The notes: a model not told the origin generated them from the sequence alone. Shown: positions 23,045 to 36,419, numbered from the stretch's first letter. The stretch: DNA of 64,000 nucleotides from Zeugodacus cucurbitae (GCF_028554725.1 NC_071672.1:5548501-5612500), one strand, 5' to 3'. Program-made: numbers and translations.

Positions 23045-23873
23045 TTGTCTTGTCTTGTCTTGTCTTGTCTTGTCTTGTCTTGTCTTGTCTTGTCTTGACA
23101 TGTCATGTCGTGTGTTGTGTTGTTTTGTCTTGTCTTATTTTGTCTTGTCATGTCTTATCATGTCTTATATTGTCTTGTCTTGTCTTGTCTTGTCTTGTCT
23201 TGTCTTGTCTTGTCTTGTCTTGTCTTGTCTTGTCTTGTCTTGTATTGTCATGTCCTGTCATGTCATGTCATGTGTTGTGCTGTGTTGTCTTGTCTTGTCT
23301 TGTCTTGTCTTGTCTTGTCTTGTCTTGTCTTGTCTTGTCTTGTCTTGTCTTGTCTTGTCTTGTCTTGTCTTGTCTTGGCTTGTCTTGCTTTGTCTTGTCT
23401 TGTCCTGTCTTGTCTTGTCTTGTCTTGTCTTGTCTTGGCTTGTCTTGCTTTGTCTTGTCTTGTCTTTTCTTGTCTTGTCTTGTCTTGTCTTGTCTTGTCT
23501 TGTCATGTCTTGTCTTGTCTTGTCTTGTCTTGTCTTGTCTTGTCATGTCTTGTCTTGTCTTGTCTTGTCTTGTCTTGTCCTGTCCTGTCTTGTCTTGTCT
23601 TGTCTTGTCTTGTCTTGTCTTGTCTTGTCTTGTCTTGTCTTGTCTTGTCTTGTCCTGTCATGTCATGTCATGTGTTGTGTTGAGTTGTTTTGTCTTGTCT
23701 TGTCTTGTTTTGTCTTGTCTTGTCTGGTCTTGTCTTGTCTTGTCCTGTCCTGTCGTGTCTTGTCATGTCATGTCATGTGTTGTCTTGTTTTGTCTTGTCT
23801 TGTCTGGTCTTGCCTTGTCTTGTCCTGTCCTGTCTTGTCTTGTCATGTCATGTCTTATCTTGTTTTGTCTTCG

Positions 23874-23909
23874 TAATTAATTAAAAAAAAAAAAAATCAA
23901 ACACAATTG
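23874..23909 (+). repeat. AT-rich spacer 19 (GTAATT type)
   Basis: 36 bp. Starts CGTAATTAATT instead of CTTAATTAATT, with a long A-tract. Confidence 0.95.
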
Positions 23910-25155
23910 TCTTGTCTTGTCTTGTCTTCTCTTCTCTTGTCTTGTCCTGTTTTGTCTTGTCATGTCATGTCATGTCATGTGTTGTGTTGTGTTGTTTTGT
24001 CTTGTCTTGTTTTGTCTTGTCTTGCCTTGTCTTGTCTTGTCTTGTCCTGTCTTGTCTTGTCTTGTCTTGTCTTGTCTTGGCTTGTCTTGCTTTGTCTTGT
24101 CTTGTCTTGTCCTGTCTTGTCTTGTCTTGTCTTGTCTTGGCTTGTCTTGCTTTGTCTTGTCTTGTCTTTTCTTGTCTTGTCTTGTCTTGTCTTGTCTTGT
24201 CTTGTCTTGTCTTGTCTTGTCATGTCTTGTCTTGTCTTGTCTTGTCTTGTCTTGTCCTGTCCTGTCTTGTCTTGTCTTGTCTTGTCTTGTCTTGTCTTGT
24301 CTTGTCTTGTCTTGTCTTGTCTTGTCTTGTCTTGTCTTGTCTTGTCTTGTCTTGTCTTGTCTTGCCTTGTCTTGTCTTGTCCTGCCCTGTCCTGTCCTGT
24401 CCTGTCTTGTCTTGTCATGTCATGTCATGTCATGTCTTGTCTTGTCTTGTTTTGTCTTGTCTTGTCTTGTCTTGTCTTGTCTTGTCTTGTCTTGTCTTGT
24501 CTTGTCTTGTCTTGTCTTGTCTTGTCTTGTCTTGTCTTGTCTTGTCTTGTCTTGTCTTGTCTTGTCTTGTCTTGTCTTGTCTTGTCTTGTCTTGTCTTGT
24601 CTTGTCTTGTCTTGTCTTGTCTTGTCTTGTCTTGTCTTGTCTTGTCTTGTCTTGTCTTGTCTTGTCTTGTCTTGTCTTGTCTTGTCTTGTCTTGTCTTGT
24701 CTTGTCTTGTCTTGTCTTGTCGTGTCTTGTCTTGTCTTGTGTTGTCTTGTCTTGTCTCGTCCTGTCTTGTCTTGGCTTGTCATGTCATGTCATGTCATGT
24801 GTTGTGTTGTGTTGTCTTGTCTTGTCTTGTCTTGTGTTGTCTTGTCTTGTCCTGTCTTGTCTTGTCCTCTCATGTCATGTCATGTGTTGTGTTGTGTTGT
24901 TTTGTCTTGTCTTGTCTTGTTTTGTCTTGTCTTGTCTTGTCTTATCTTGTCTTGTCTTGTCTTGTCTTGTTTTGTCTTGTCTTGTCTGGTCTTGTCTTGT
25001 CTTGTCCTTTCCTGTCTTGTCTTGTCATGTCATGTCATGTCATGTCATGTGTTGTGTTGTGTTGTTTTGTCTTGTCTTGTCTTTTCTTGTCTTGTCTTGT
25101 CTTGTCCTTTCCTGTCTTGTCTTGTCATGTCATGTCATGTCATGTCATGTGTTGT

Positions 25156-25186
<31 letters not shown>

Positions 25187-25294
25187 TTTTCTTGTCTTGT
25201 CTTGTCTTGTCTTGTCTTGTCTTGTCTTGTCTTGTCTTGTCTAGTTTTGTCTTGTCATGTCTTGTCATGTCATGTCTTGTCTTGTTTTGTCTTC

Positions 25295-25329
25295 TTAATT
25301 AATTAAAAAAAAAAAATCAAACACAATTG
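25295..25329 (+). repeat. AT-rich spacer 20
   Basis: 35 bp, type B. Confidence 0.95.
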
Positions 25330-28300
25330 TCTTGTCTTGTCTTGTCTTGTCTTCTCTTGTCTCGTCCTGTTTTGTCTTGTCATGTCATGTCATGTCATGT
25401 GTTGTGTTGTGTTGTCTTGTCTTGTCTTGTCTTGTCTTGTCTTGTCTTGTGTTGTCTTGTCTTGTCTTTTCTTGTCTTGTCTTGTCTTGTCTTGTCTTGT
25501 CTTTTCTTGTCTTGTCTTGTCTTGTCTTGTCTTGTCTTTTCTTGTCTTGTCTTGTCTTGTTTTGTCTTGTCTTGTCTTGTCTTTTCTTGTCTTGTCTTGT
25601 CTTGTCTTGTCTTGTCATGTCTTGTCTTGTCTTGTCTTGTCTTGTCTTGTCTTGTCTTGTCTTGTCTTGTCTTGTCTTGTCTTGTCTTGTCTTGTCTTGT
25701 CTTGTCTTGTCTTGTCTTGTCTTGTCTTGTCTTGTCTTGTCTTGTCTTGTCTTGTCTTGTCTTGTCTTGTCTTGTCTTGTCTTGTCTTGTCTTGTCTTGT
25801 CTTGTCTTGTCTTGTCTTGTCTTGTCTTGTCTTGTCTTGTCTTGTCTTGTCTTGTCTTGTCTTGTCTTGTCTTGTCTTGTCTTGTCTAGTCTTGTCTTGT
25901 CTTGTCTTGTCTTGTCTTGTCTTGTCTTGTCTTGTCTTGTCTTGTCTTGCCTTGTCTTGTCTTGTCTTGTCTTGTCTTGTCTTGTCTTGTCTTGTCTTGT
26001 CTTGTCTTGTGTTGTCTTGTCTTGTGTTGTCTTGTCTTGTCTTGTCTTATCTTGTCTTGTCCTGTCTTGTCATGTCATGTCATGTCATGTGTTGTGTTGT
26101 GTTGTTTTGTCTTGTCTTGTTTTGTCTTGCCTTGTCTTGTCTTGTCCTGCCCTGTCCTGTCCTGTCCTGTCCTGTCTTGTCTTGTCATGTCATGTCATGT
26201 CATGCCTTGTCTTGTTTTGTCTTGTCTTGTCTGGGCTTGTCTTGTCTTGTCCTTTCCTGTCTTGTCTTGTCATGTCATGTCATGTCATGTCATGTGTTGT
26301 GCTGTGTTGTTTTGTCTTGTCTTGTTTTGTCTTGTCTTGTCTTGTCTTGTCTTGTCTTGTCTTGTCTTGTCTTGTCTTGTCTTGTCTTGTCTTGTCTTGT
26401 CTTGTCTTGTCTTGGCTTGTCTTGCTTTGTCTTGTCTTGTCCTGTCTTGTCTTGTCTTGTCTTGTCTTGGCTTGTCTTGCTTTGTCTTGTCTTGTCTTTT
26501 CTTGTCTTGTCTTGTCTTGTCTTGTCTTGTCTTGTCTTGTCTTGTCATGTCTTGTCTTGTCTTGTCTTGTCTTGTCTTGTCCTGTCCTGTCTTGTCTTGT
26601 CTTGTCTTGTCTTGTCTTGTCTTGTCTTGTCTTGTCTTGTCTTGTCTTGTCTTGTCATGTCCTGTCATGTCATGTCATGTGTTGTGTTGAGTTGTTTTGT
26701 CTTGTCTTGTCTTGTTTTGTCTTGTCTTGTCTGGTCTTGTCTTGTCTTGTCCTGTCCTGTCGTGTCTTGTCATGTCATGTCATGTGTTGTCTTGTTTTGT
26801 CTTGTCTTGTCTGGTCTTGTCATGTCATGTCATGTCACGTCTTGTCTTGTCTTGTCTTGTCATGTCTGGTCTTGTCTTGTCTTGTCTTGTGTTGTCATGT
26901 CCTGTCATGTCATGTGTTGTGCTGTGTTGTTTTGTCTTGTCTTGTATTGTTTTGTCTTGTCTTGTCTGGTCTTGTCTTGTCTTGTCCTGTCCTGTCTTGT
27001 CTTGTCATGTCATGTCATGTGTTGTATTGTTTTGTCTTGTCTTGTCTTGTTTTGTTTTGTCTTGTCTTGTCTTGTCTTGTCTTGTCTTGTCTTGTCTTGT
27101 CTTGTCTTGTCTTGTCTTGTCTTGTCTTGTCTTGTCTTGTATTGTCATGTCCTGTCATGTCATGTCATGTGTTGTGCTGTGTTGTTTTGTCTTGTCTTGT
27201 CTTGTTTTGTCTTGTCTTGTCTTGTCTTGTCTTGTCTTGTCTTGTCTTGTCTTGTCTTGTCTTGTCTTGTCTTGTCTTGTCTTGTCTTGTCTTGCCTTGT
27301 CTTGTCTTGTCTTGTCTTGTCTTGTCTTGTCTTGTCTTGTCTTGTGTTGTCTTGTCTTGTGTTGTCTTGTCTTGTCTTGTCTTGTCTTGTCTTGTCTTGT
27401 CCTGTCTTGTCATGTCATGTCATGTCATGTGTTGTGTTGTGTTGTTTTGTCTTGTCTTGTTTTGTCTTGTCTTGTCTTGTCTGGTCTTGTCTTGTCTTGT
27501 CCTGTCCTGTCTTGTCTTGTCATGTCATGTCATGTGTTGTATTGTTTTGTCTTGTCTTGTCTTGTTTTGTTTTGTCTTGTCTTGTCTTGTCTTGTCTTGT
27601 CTTGTCTTGTCTTGTCTTGTCTTGTCTTGTCTTGTCTTGTCTTGTCTTGTCTTGTGTTGTCATGTCCTGTCATGTCATGTCATGTGTTGTGCTGTGTTGT
27701 TTTGTCTTGTCTTGTATTGTTTTGTCTTGTCTTGTCTGGTCTTGTCTTGTCTTGTCCTGTCCTGTCTTGTCTTGTCATGTCATGTCATGTGTTGTATTGT
27801 TTTGTCTTGTCTTGTCTTGTTTTGTTTTGTCTTGTCTTGTCTTGTCTTGTCTTGTCTTGTCTTGTCTTGTCTTGTCTTGTCTTGTCTTGTATTGTCATGT
27901 CCTGTCATGTCATGTCATGTGTTGTGCTGTGTTGTTTTGTCTTGTCTTGTCTTGTTTTGTCTTGTCTTGTCTTGTCTTGTCTTGTCTTGTCTTGTCTTGT
28001 CTTGTCTTGTCTTGTCTTGCCTTGTCTTGTCTTGTCTTGTCTTGTCTTGTCTTGTCTTGTCTTGTCTTGTCTTGTGTTGTCTTGTCTTGTGTTGTCTTGT
28101 CTTGTCTTGTCTTGTCTTGTCCTGTCTTGTCATGTCATGTCATGTCATGTGTTGTGTTGTGTTGTTTTGTCTTGTCTTGTTTTGTCTTGCCTTGTCTTGT
28201 CTTGTCCTGCCCTGTCCTGTCCTGTCCTGTCCTGTCTTGTCTTGTCATGTCATGTCATGTCATGCCTTGTCTTGTTTTGTCTTGTCTTGTCTGGGCTTGT

Positions 28301-28375
28301 CTTGTCTTGTCCTTTCCTGTCTTGTCTTGTCATGTCATGTCATGTCATGTCATGTGTTGTGTTGTGTTGTGTTGT

Positions 28376-28406
<31 letters not shown>

Positions 28407-28495
28407 TTGTCTTATCTTGTCTTGTCTTGTCTAGTCTTGTCTTGTTTTGTCTTGTCATGTCTTGTCATGTCATGTCTTGTCTTGTTTTGTCTTCG

Positions 28496-28527
28496 TAATT
28501 AATTAAAAAAAAAATCAAACATAATTG
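28496..28527 (+). repeat. AT-rich spacer 21 (GTAATT and CATAATTG)
   Basis: 32 bp. Carries both the GTAATT start and the CATAATTG end. CACGT follows 203 bp from the start. Confidence 0.95.
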
Positions 28528-29628
28528 TCTTGTCTTGTTTTGTCTTGTCTTCTCTTGTTTTGTCCTGTTTTGTCTTGTCATGTCATATCATGTGTTGTGT
28601 TGTGTTGTTTTGTCTTGTCTTGTTTGGTCTTGTCTTGCCTTGTCTTGTCTTGTCCTGTCCTGTCCTGTCTTGTCTTGTCATGTCATGTCATGTCATGTCA
28701 CGTCTTGTCTTGTCTTGTCTTGTCATGTCTGGTCTTGTCTTGTCTTGTCTTGTGTTGTCATGTCCTGTCATGTCATGTCATGTGTTGTGCTGTGTTGTTT
28801 TGTCTTGTCTTGTATTGTTTTGTCTTGTCTTGTCTGGTCTTGTCTTGTCTTGTCCTGTCCTGTCTTGTCTTGTCATGTCATGTCATGTGTTGTATTGTTT
28901 TGTCTTGTCTTGTCTTGTTTTGTTTTGTCTTGTCTTGTCTTGTCTTGTCTTGTCTTGTCTTGTCTTGTCTTGTCTTGTCTTGTCTTGTCTTGTCTTGTCT
29001 TGTCTTGTCTTGTCTTGTCTTGTATTGTCATGTCCTGTCATGTCATGTCATGTGTTGTGCTGTGTTGTTTTGTCTTGTCTTGTCTTGTTTTGTCTTGTCT
29101 TGTCTTGTCTTGTCTTGTCTTGTCTTGTCTTGTCTTGTCTTGTCTTGTCTTGTCTTGTCTTGTCTTGTCTTGGCTTGTCTTGCTTTGTCTTGTCTTGTCC
29201 TGTCTTGTCTTGTCTTGTCTTGTCTTGGCTTGTCTTGCTTTGTCTTGTCTTGTCTTTTCTTGTCTTGTCTTGTCTTGTCTTGTCTTGTCTTGTCATGTCT
29301 TGTCTTGTCTTGTCTTGTCTTGTCTTGTCCTGTCCTGTCTTGTCTTGTCTTGTCTTGTCTTGTCTTGTCTTGTCTTGTCTTGTCTTGTCTTGTCATGTCC
29401 TGTCATGTCATGTCATGTGTTGTGTTGAGTTGTTTTGTCTTGTCTTGTCTTGTTTTGTCTTGTCTTGTCTGGTCTTGTCTTGTCTTGTCCTGTCCTGTCG
29501 TGTCTTGTCATGTCATGTCATGTGTTGTCTTGTTTTGTCTTGTCTTGTCTGGTCTTGTCTTGTCTTGTCCTGTCCTGTCTTGTCTTGTCATGTCTTGTCA
29601 TGTCATGTCTTATCTTGTTTTGTCTTCG

Positions 29629-29664
29629 TAATTAATTAAAAAAAAAAAAAATCAAACACAATTG
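29629..29664 (+). repeat. AT-rich spacer 22 (GTAATT type)
   Basis: 36 bp. Same GTAATT start and long A-tract as spacer 19; end is CACAATTG. Confidence 0.95.
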
Positions 29665-30249
29665 TCTTGTCTTGTCTTGTCTTGTCTTGTCTTCTCTTGT
29701 CTTGTCCTGTTTTGTCTTGTCATGTCATGTCAAGTCATGTGTTGTGTTGTGTTGTTTTGTCTTGTCTTGTTTTGTCTTGTCTTGCCTTGTCTTGTCTTGT
29801 CTTGTCCTGTCTTGTCTTGTCTTGTCTTGTCTTGTCTTGGCTTGTCTTGCTTTGTCTTGTCTTGTCTTGTCCTGTCTTGTCTTGTCTTGTCTTGTCTTGG
29901 CTTGTCTTGCTTTGTCTTGTCTTGTCTTGTCTTGTCTTGTCTTGTCTTGTCTTGTCTTGTCATGTCTTGTCTTGTCTTGTCTTGTCTTGTCTTGTCTTGT
30001 CCTGTCCTGTCTTGTCTTGTCTTGTCTTGTCTTGTCTTGTCTTGTCTTGTCTTGTCTTGTCTTGTCTTGTCTTGTCTTGTCATTTCCTGTCATGTCATGT
30101 CATGTGTTGTGTTGAGTTGTTTTGTCTTGTCTTGTATTGTTTTGTCTTGTCTTGTCTGGTCTTGTCTTGTCTTGTCCTGTCCTGTCTTGTCTTGTCATGT
30201 CATGTCATGTGTTGTATTGTTTTGTCTTGTCTTGTCTTGTTTTGTTTTG

Positions 30250-30659
30250 TCTTGTCTTGTCTTGTCTTGTCTTGTCTTGTCTTGTCTTGTCTTGTCTTGT
30301 CTTGTCTTGTCTTGTCTTGTCTTGTCTTGTCTTGTCTTGTCTTGTCTTGTCTTGTCTTGTCTTGTCTTGTCTTGTCTTGTCTTGTCTTGTCTTGTCTTGT
30401 CTTGTCTTGTCTTGTCTTGTCTTGTCTTGTCTTGTCTTGTCTTGTCTTGTCTTGTCTTGTCTTGTCTTGTCTTGTCTTGTCTTGTCTTGTCTTGTCTTGT
30501 CTTGTCTTGTCTTGTCTTGTCTTGTCTTGTCTTGTCTTGTCTTGTCTTGTCTTGTCTTGTCTTGTCTTGTCTTGTCTTGTCTTGTCTTGTCTTGTCTTGT
30601 CTTGTCTTGTCTTGTCTTGTCTTGTCTTGTCTTGTCTTGTCTTGTCTTGTCTTGTCTTG
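30250..30659. repeat. Perfect TCTTG run, 410 bp
   Basis: 82 identical pentamers between a TTTTG and a CCTTG variant. Confidence 0.9.
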
Positions 30660-31015
30660 CCTTGTCTTGTCTTGTCTTGTCTTGTCTTGTCTTGTCTTGT
30701 CTTGTCTTGTCTTGTGTTGTCTTGTCTTGTGTTGTCTTGTCTTGTCTTGTCTTGTCTTGTCTTGTCTTGTCCTGTCTTGTCCTGTCTTGTCATGTCATGT
30801 GTTGTGTTGTGTTGTTTTGTCTTGTCTTGTTTTGTCTTGCCTTGTCTTGTCTTGTCCTGCCCTGTCCTGTCCTGTCCTGTCCTGTCTTGTCTTGTCATGT
30901 CATGTCATGCCTTGTCTTGTTTTGTCTTGTCTTGTCTGGGCTTGTCTTGTCTTGTCCTTTCCTGTCTTGTCTTGTCATGTCATGTCATGTCATGTCATGT
31001 GTTGTGTTGTGTTGT

Positions 31016-31046
<31 letters not shown>

Positions 31047-31135
31047 TTGTCTTTTCTTGTCTTGTCTTGTCTAGTCTTGTCTTGTTTTGTCTTGTCATGT
31101 CTTGTCATGTCATGTCTTGTCTTGTTTTGTCTTCG

Positions 31136-31167
31136 TAATTAATTAAAAAAAAAATCAAACATAATTG
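31136..31167 (+). repeat. AT-rich spacer 23 (GTAATT and CATAATTG)
   Basis: 32 bp, apparently identical to spacer 21, with CACGT again 203 bp from the start. Confidence 0.95.
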
Positions 31168-31478
31168 TCTTGTCTTGTTTTGTCTTGTCTTCTCTTGTTT
31201 TGTCCTGTTTTGTCTTGTCATGTCATGTCATGTGTTGTGTTGTGTTGTTTTGTCTTGTCTTGTTTGGTCTTGTCTTGCCTTGTCTTGTCTTGTCCTGTCC
31301 TGTCCTGTCTTGTCTTGTCATGTCATGTCATGTCATGTCACGTCTTGTCTTGTCTTGTCTTGTCATGTCTGGTCTTGTCTTGTCTTGTCTTGTGTTGTCT
31401 TGTCTTGTCTTGTCTTGTCTTGTCTTGTCTTGTCCTGTCTTGTCTTGTCATGTCATGTCATGTCATGTGTTGTGTTGT

Positions 31479-31510
<32 letters not shown>

Positions 31511-31718
31511 TGTCCTGTCGTGTCTTGTCTTGTCTTGTCTTGTCTTGTCATGTCATGTCATGTCGTATGTTGTGTAGTTTTGTCTTGCCTTGTTTTGTCT
31601 TGTCATGTCTTATTTTGTCTTGTCTTGTCTTGTCTTGTCTTGTCTTGTCTTGTCTTGTGTTGTCTTGTCTTGTCTTGTCCTGTCTTGTCTTGTCATGTCA
31701 TGTCATGTGTTGTGTTGT

Positions 31719-31749
<31 letters not shown>

Positions 31750-32472
31750 TTGACATGCCATGTCGTGTGTTGTGTTGTTTTGTCTTGTCTTATTTTGTCT
31801 TGTCATGTCTTATCATGTCTTATATTGTCTTGTCTTGTCTTGTCTTGTCTTGTCTTGTCTTGTCTTGTCTTGTCTTGTCTTGTCTTGTCTTGTCTTGTCT
31901 TGTCTTGTATTGTCATGTCCTGTCATGTCATGTCATGTGTTGTGCTGTGTTGTTTTGTCTTGTCTTGTCTTGTTTTGTCTTGTCTTGTCTTGTCTTGTCT
32001 TGTCTTGTCTTGTCTTGGCTTGTCTTGCTTTGTCTTGTCTTGAACTGTCTTGTCTTGTCTTGTCTTGTCTTGTCTTGTCTTGGCTTGTCTTGCTTTGTCT
32101 TGTCTTGTCTTTTCTTGTCTTGTCTTGTCTTGTCTTGTCATGTCATGTCTTGTCTTGTCTTGTCTTGTCTTGTCTTGTCCTGTCCTGTCTTGTCTTGTCT
32201 TGTCTTGTCCTGTCCTGTCTTGTCTTGTCTTGTCTTGTCTTGTCTTGTCTTGTCATGTCATGTGTTGTGTTGAGTTGTTTTGTCTTGTCTTGTCTTGTTT
32301 TGTCTTGTCTTGTCTGGTCTTGTCTTGTCTTGTCCTGTCCTGTCTTGTCTTGTCATGTCATGTCATGTGTTGTCTTGTTTTGTCTTGTCTTGTCTGGTCT
32401 TGTCTTGCCTTGTCCTGTCCTGTCTTGTCTTGTCATGTCTTGTCATGTCATGTCTTGTCTTGTTTTGTCTTC

Positions 32473-32507
32473 TTAATTAATTAAAAAAAAAAAATCAAAC
32501 ACAATTG
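32473..32507 (+). repeat. AT-rich spacer 24
   Basis: 35 bp, type B. Confidence 0.95.
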
Positions 32508-32698
32508 TCTTGTCTTGTCTTGTCTTGTCTTCTCTTGTCTTGTCCTGTTTTGTCTTGTCATGTCATGTCATGTCATGTGTTGTGTTGTGTTGGTTTGTCT
32601 TGTCTTGTTTTGTCTTGTCTTGCCTTGTCTTGTCATGTCTTGTCTTGTCTTGTCTTGTCTTGTCTTGTCCTGTCCTGTCATGTCATGTGTTGTGTTGA

Positions 32699-32729
<31 letters not shown>

Positions 32730-33441
32730 ATGTCTTGTCTTGTCTTGTCTTGTCTTGTCTTGTCCTGTCCTGTCCTGTCTTGTCTTGTCTTGTCTTGTCT
32801 TGTCTTGTCTTGTCTTGTCATGTCCTGTCCTGTCATGTCATGTGTTGTGTTGAGTTGTTTTGTCTTGTCTTGTCTTGTTTTGTCTTGTCTTGTCTGGTCT
32901 TGTCTTGTCTTGTCCTGTCCTGTCTTGTCTTGTCATGTCATGTCATGTCATGTGTTGTATTGTTTTGTCTTGTCTTGTTTTGTTTTGTCTTGTCTTGTCT
33001 TGTCTTGTCTTGTCTTGTCTTGTCTTGTCTTGTCTTGTCTTGTCTTGTATTGTCTTGTCTTGTCTTGTCTTGTCTTGTCTTGTCTTGTCTTGTGTTGTCT
33101 TGTCTTGTGTTGTCTTGTCTTGTCTTGTCTTGTCTTGTCCTGTCTTGTCTTGTCGTGTCATGTCATGTCATGTGTTGTGTTGTGTTGTTTTGTCTTGTCT
33201 TATTTGTCTTGCCTTGTCTTGTCCTGCCCTGTCCTGTCCTGTCCTGTCTTGTCTTGTCATGTCATGTCTTGTCTTGTCTTGTTTTGTCTTGTCTTGTCTT
33301 GTCTTGTCTTGTCTTGTCTTGTCTTGTCTTGTCTTGTCTTGTCTTGTCTTGTCTTGTCTTGTCTTGTCTTGTCTTGTCATGTAATGTCATGTCGGTGTTG
33401 TGTTGTTTTGTCTTGTCTTGTCTTGTCATGTCGTGTGTTGT

Positions 33442-33472
<31 letters not shown>

Positions 33473-33620
33473 TTGTCTTGTCATGTCATGTCATATCATG
33501 TGTTGTGTTGTGTTGTGTTGTTTTGTCTTGTCTTGTTTCGTCTTGCCTTGTCTTGTCCTGCCCTGTCCTGTCCTGTCCTGTCTTGTCTTGTCATGTCATG
33601 TCTTGTCTTGTCTTGTTTTG

Positions 33621-34265
33621 TCTTGTCTTGTCTTGTCTTGTCTTGTCTTGTCTTGTCTTGTCTTGTCTTGTCTTGTCTTGTCTTGTCTTGTCTTGTCTTG
33701 TCTTGTCTTGTCTTGTCTTGTCTTGTCTTGTCTTGTCTTGTCTTGTCTTGTCTTGTCTTGTCTTGTCTTGTCTTGTCTTGTCTTGTCTTGTCTTGTCTTG
33801 TCTTGTCTTGTCTTGTCTTGTCTTGTCTTGTCTTGTCTTGTCTTGTCTTGTCTTGTCTTGTCTTGTCTTGTCTTGTCTTGTCTTGTCTTGTCTTGTCTTG
33901 TCTTGTCTTGTCTTGTCTTGTCTTGTCTTGTCTTGTCTTGTCTTGTCTTGTCTTGTCTTGTCTTGTCTTGTCTTGTCTTGTCTTGTCTTGTCTTGTCTTG
34001 TCTTGTCTTGTCTTGTCTTGTCTTGTCTTGTCTTGTCTTGTCTTGTCTTGTCTTGTCTTGTCTTGTCTTGTCTTGTCTTGTCTTGTCTTGTCTTGTCTTG
34101 TCTTGTCTTGTCTTGTCTTGTCTTGTCTTGTCTTGTCTTGTCTTGTCTTGTCTTGTCTTGTCTTGTCTTGTCTTGTCTTGTCTTGTCTTGTCTTGTCTTG
34201 TCTTGTCTTGTCTTGTCTTGTCTTGTCTTGTCTTGTCTTGTCTTGTCTTGTCTTGTCTTGTCTTG
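33621..34265. repeat. Perfect TCTTG run, 645 bp
   Basis: 129 identical pentamers between a TTTTG and a TGTTG variant. Confidence 0.92.
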
Positions 34266-34661
34266 TGTTGTCTTGTCTTGTCTTGTCCTGTCTTGTCTTG
34301 TCTTGTCATGTCATGTCATGTCATGTGTTGTGTTGTCTTGTCTTGTCTTGTCTTGTCTTGTGTTGTCTTGTCTTGTCTTGTCCTGTCTTGTCTTGTCATG
34401 TCCTCTCATGTCATGTCATGTGTTGTGTTGTGTTGTTTTGTCTTGTCTTGTCTTGTCTTATCTTGTCTTGTCTTGTCTTGTCTTGTTTTGTCTTGTCTTG
34501 TCTGGTCTTGTCTTGTCTTGTCCTTTCCTGTCTTGTCTTGTCATGTCATGTCATGTCATGTCATGTGTTGTGTTGTGTTGTTTTGTCTTGTCTTGTCTTT
34601 TCTTGTCTTGTCTTGTCTTGTCCTTTCCTGTCTTGTCTTGTCATGTCATGTGTTGTGTTGT

Positions 34662-34692
<31 letters not shown>

Positions 34693-34760
34693 TTGTCTTG
34701 TCTTGTCTAGTTTTGTCTTGTCATGTCTTGTCATGTCATGTCTTGTCTTGTTTTGTCTTC

Positions 34761-34793
34761 TTAATTAATTAAAAAAAAAATCAAACACAATTG
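34761..34793 (+). repeat. AT-rich spacer 25
   Basis: 33 bp, type B. Confidence 0.95.
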
Positions 34794-35548
34794 TCTTGTC
34801 TTGTCTTGTCTTGTCTTCTCTTGTCTTGTCCTGTTTTGTCATGTCATGTCATGTCATGTCATGTGTTGTGTTGTGTTGTCTTGTCTTGTCTTGTCTTGTC
34901 TTGTCTTGTCTTGTCTTGTCTTGTCTTGTCTTGTCTTGTCTTGTCTTGTCTTGTCTTGTCTTGTCTTGTCTTGTCTTGTCTTGTCTTGTCTTGTCTTGTC
35001 TTGTCTTGTCTTGTCTTGTCTTGTCTTGTCTTGTCTTGTCTTGTGTTGTCTTGTCTTGTGTTGTCTTGTCTTGTCTTGTCTTGTCTTGTCTTGTCTTGTG
35101 ATGTCATGTTATGTCATGTGTTGTGTTGTGTTGTTTTGTCTTGTCTCGTTTTGTCTTGCCTTGTCTTGTCTTGTCCTGTCCTGCCCTGTCCTGTCCTGTC
35201 CTGTCCTGTCCTGTCTTGTCTTGTCATGTCATGTCATGTCATGCCTTGTCTTGTCTTGTCTTGTCATGTCATGTCATGTCTTGCCTTGTCTTGTCTTATC
35301 TTGTCCTGTCTTGTCTTGTCTTGTCTTGTCTTGTCTTGTCTTGTCTTGTCTTGTCCTGTCTTGTCTTGTCATGTCATGTCATGTCTTGCCTTGTCTTGTC
35401 TTGTCTTGTCCTGTCTTGTCTTGTCTTGTCTTAGCTTGTCTTGTCTTGTCTTGCCTTGTCTTGTCTTGTCTTGTCTTGTCTTGTCTTGTCCTGTCCTGTC
35501 TTGTCTTGTCATGTCTTGTCATGTCATGTCTTGTCTTGTTTTGTCTTC

Positions 35549-35584
35549 TTAATTATTTAAAAAAAAAAAAATCAAACACAATTG
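35549..35584 (+). repeat. AT-rich spacer 26
   Basis: 36 bp. Unique form TTAATTATTTAAA, with the longest A-tract seen here. It lacks the TTAATTAA palindrome. Confidence 0.95.
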
Positions 35585-36419
35585 TCTTGTCTTGTCTTGT
35601 CTTGTCTTCTCTTGTCTTGTCCTGTTTTGTCTTGTCATGTCATGTCATGTCATGTGTTGTGTTGTGTTGTTTTGTCTTGTCTTGTTTTGTCTTGTCTTGC
35701 CTTGTCTTGTCTTGTCTTGTCCTGTCTTGTCTTGTCTTGTCTTGGCTTGTCTTGTCTTGTCTTGTCTTATCTGTCTTGTGTTGTCTTGTCTTGTGTTGTC
35801 TTGTCTTGTCTTGTCTTGTCCTGTCTGGTCTTGTCATGTCATGTCATGTCATGTGTTGTGTTGTGTTGTTTTGTCTTGTCTTGTTTTGTCTTGCCTTGTC
35901 TTGTCTTGTCCTGCCCTGTCCTGTCCTGTCCTGTCTTGTCTTGTCATGTCATGTCATGTCATGTCTTGTCTTGTCTTGTCTTGTCTTGTCTTGTCTTGTC
36001 TTGTCTTGTCTTGACTTGTCTTGTCTTGTCTTGTCTTGTCTTGTCTTGTCTTGTCTTGTCTTGTCTTGTCTTGTCTTGTCTTGTCTTGTCTTGTCTTGTC
36101 TTGTCTTGTCTTGTCTTGTCTTGTCTTGTCTTGTCTTGTCTTGTCTTGTCTTGTCTTGTCTTGTCTTGTGTTGTCTTGTCTTGTGTTGTCTTGTCTTGTC
36201 TTGTCTTGTCTTGTCCTGTCTTGTCTTGTCTTGTCTTGTCTTGTCTTGTCTTGTCTTGTCTTGTCTTGTCTTTTCTTGTCTTGTCTTGTCTTGTCTTGTC
36301 TTGTCTTGTCTTGTCTTGTCTTGTGTTGTCTTGTCTTGTCTTGTGTTGTCTTGTCTTGTCTTGTCTTGTCCTGTCTTGTCTTGTCATGTCATGTCATGTC
36401 ATGTGTTGTGTTGTGTTGT

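Larger units (their letters stand above)
16970..32472. repeat. Satellite subregion with CATAATTG spacers and GGCTTG/GCTTTG variants
   Basis: Units here carry linked private variants: spacers ending CATAATTG instead of CACAATTG, a CACGT pentamer about 200 bp downstream, and repeated GGCTTGTCTTGCTTTG clusters (for example near 17,730, 22,675, 26,415 and 29,172). Spacers beginning GTAATTAATT occur only in this region. The longest perfect TCTTG run of the window, 910 bp, is also here. Confidence 0.8.
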
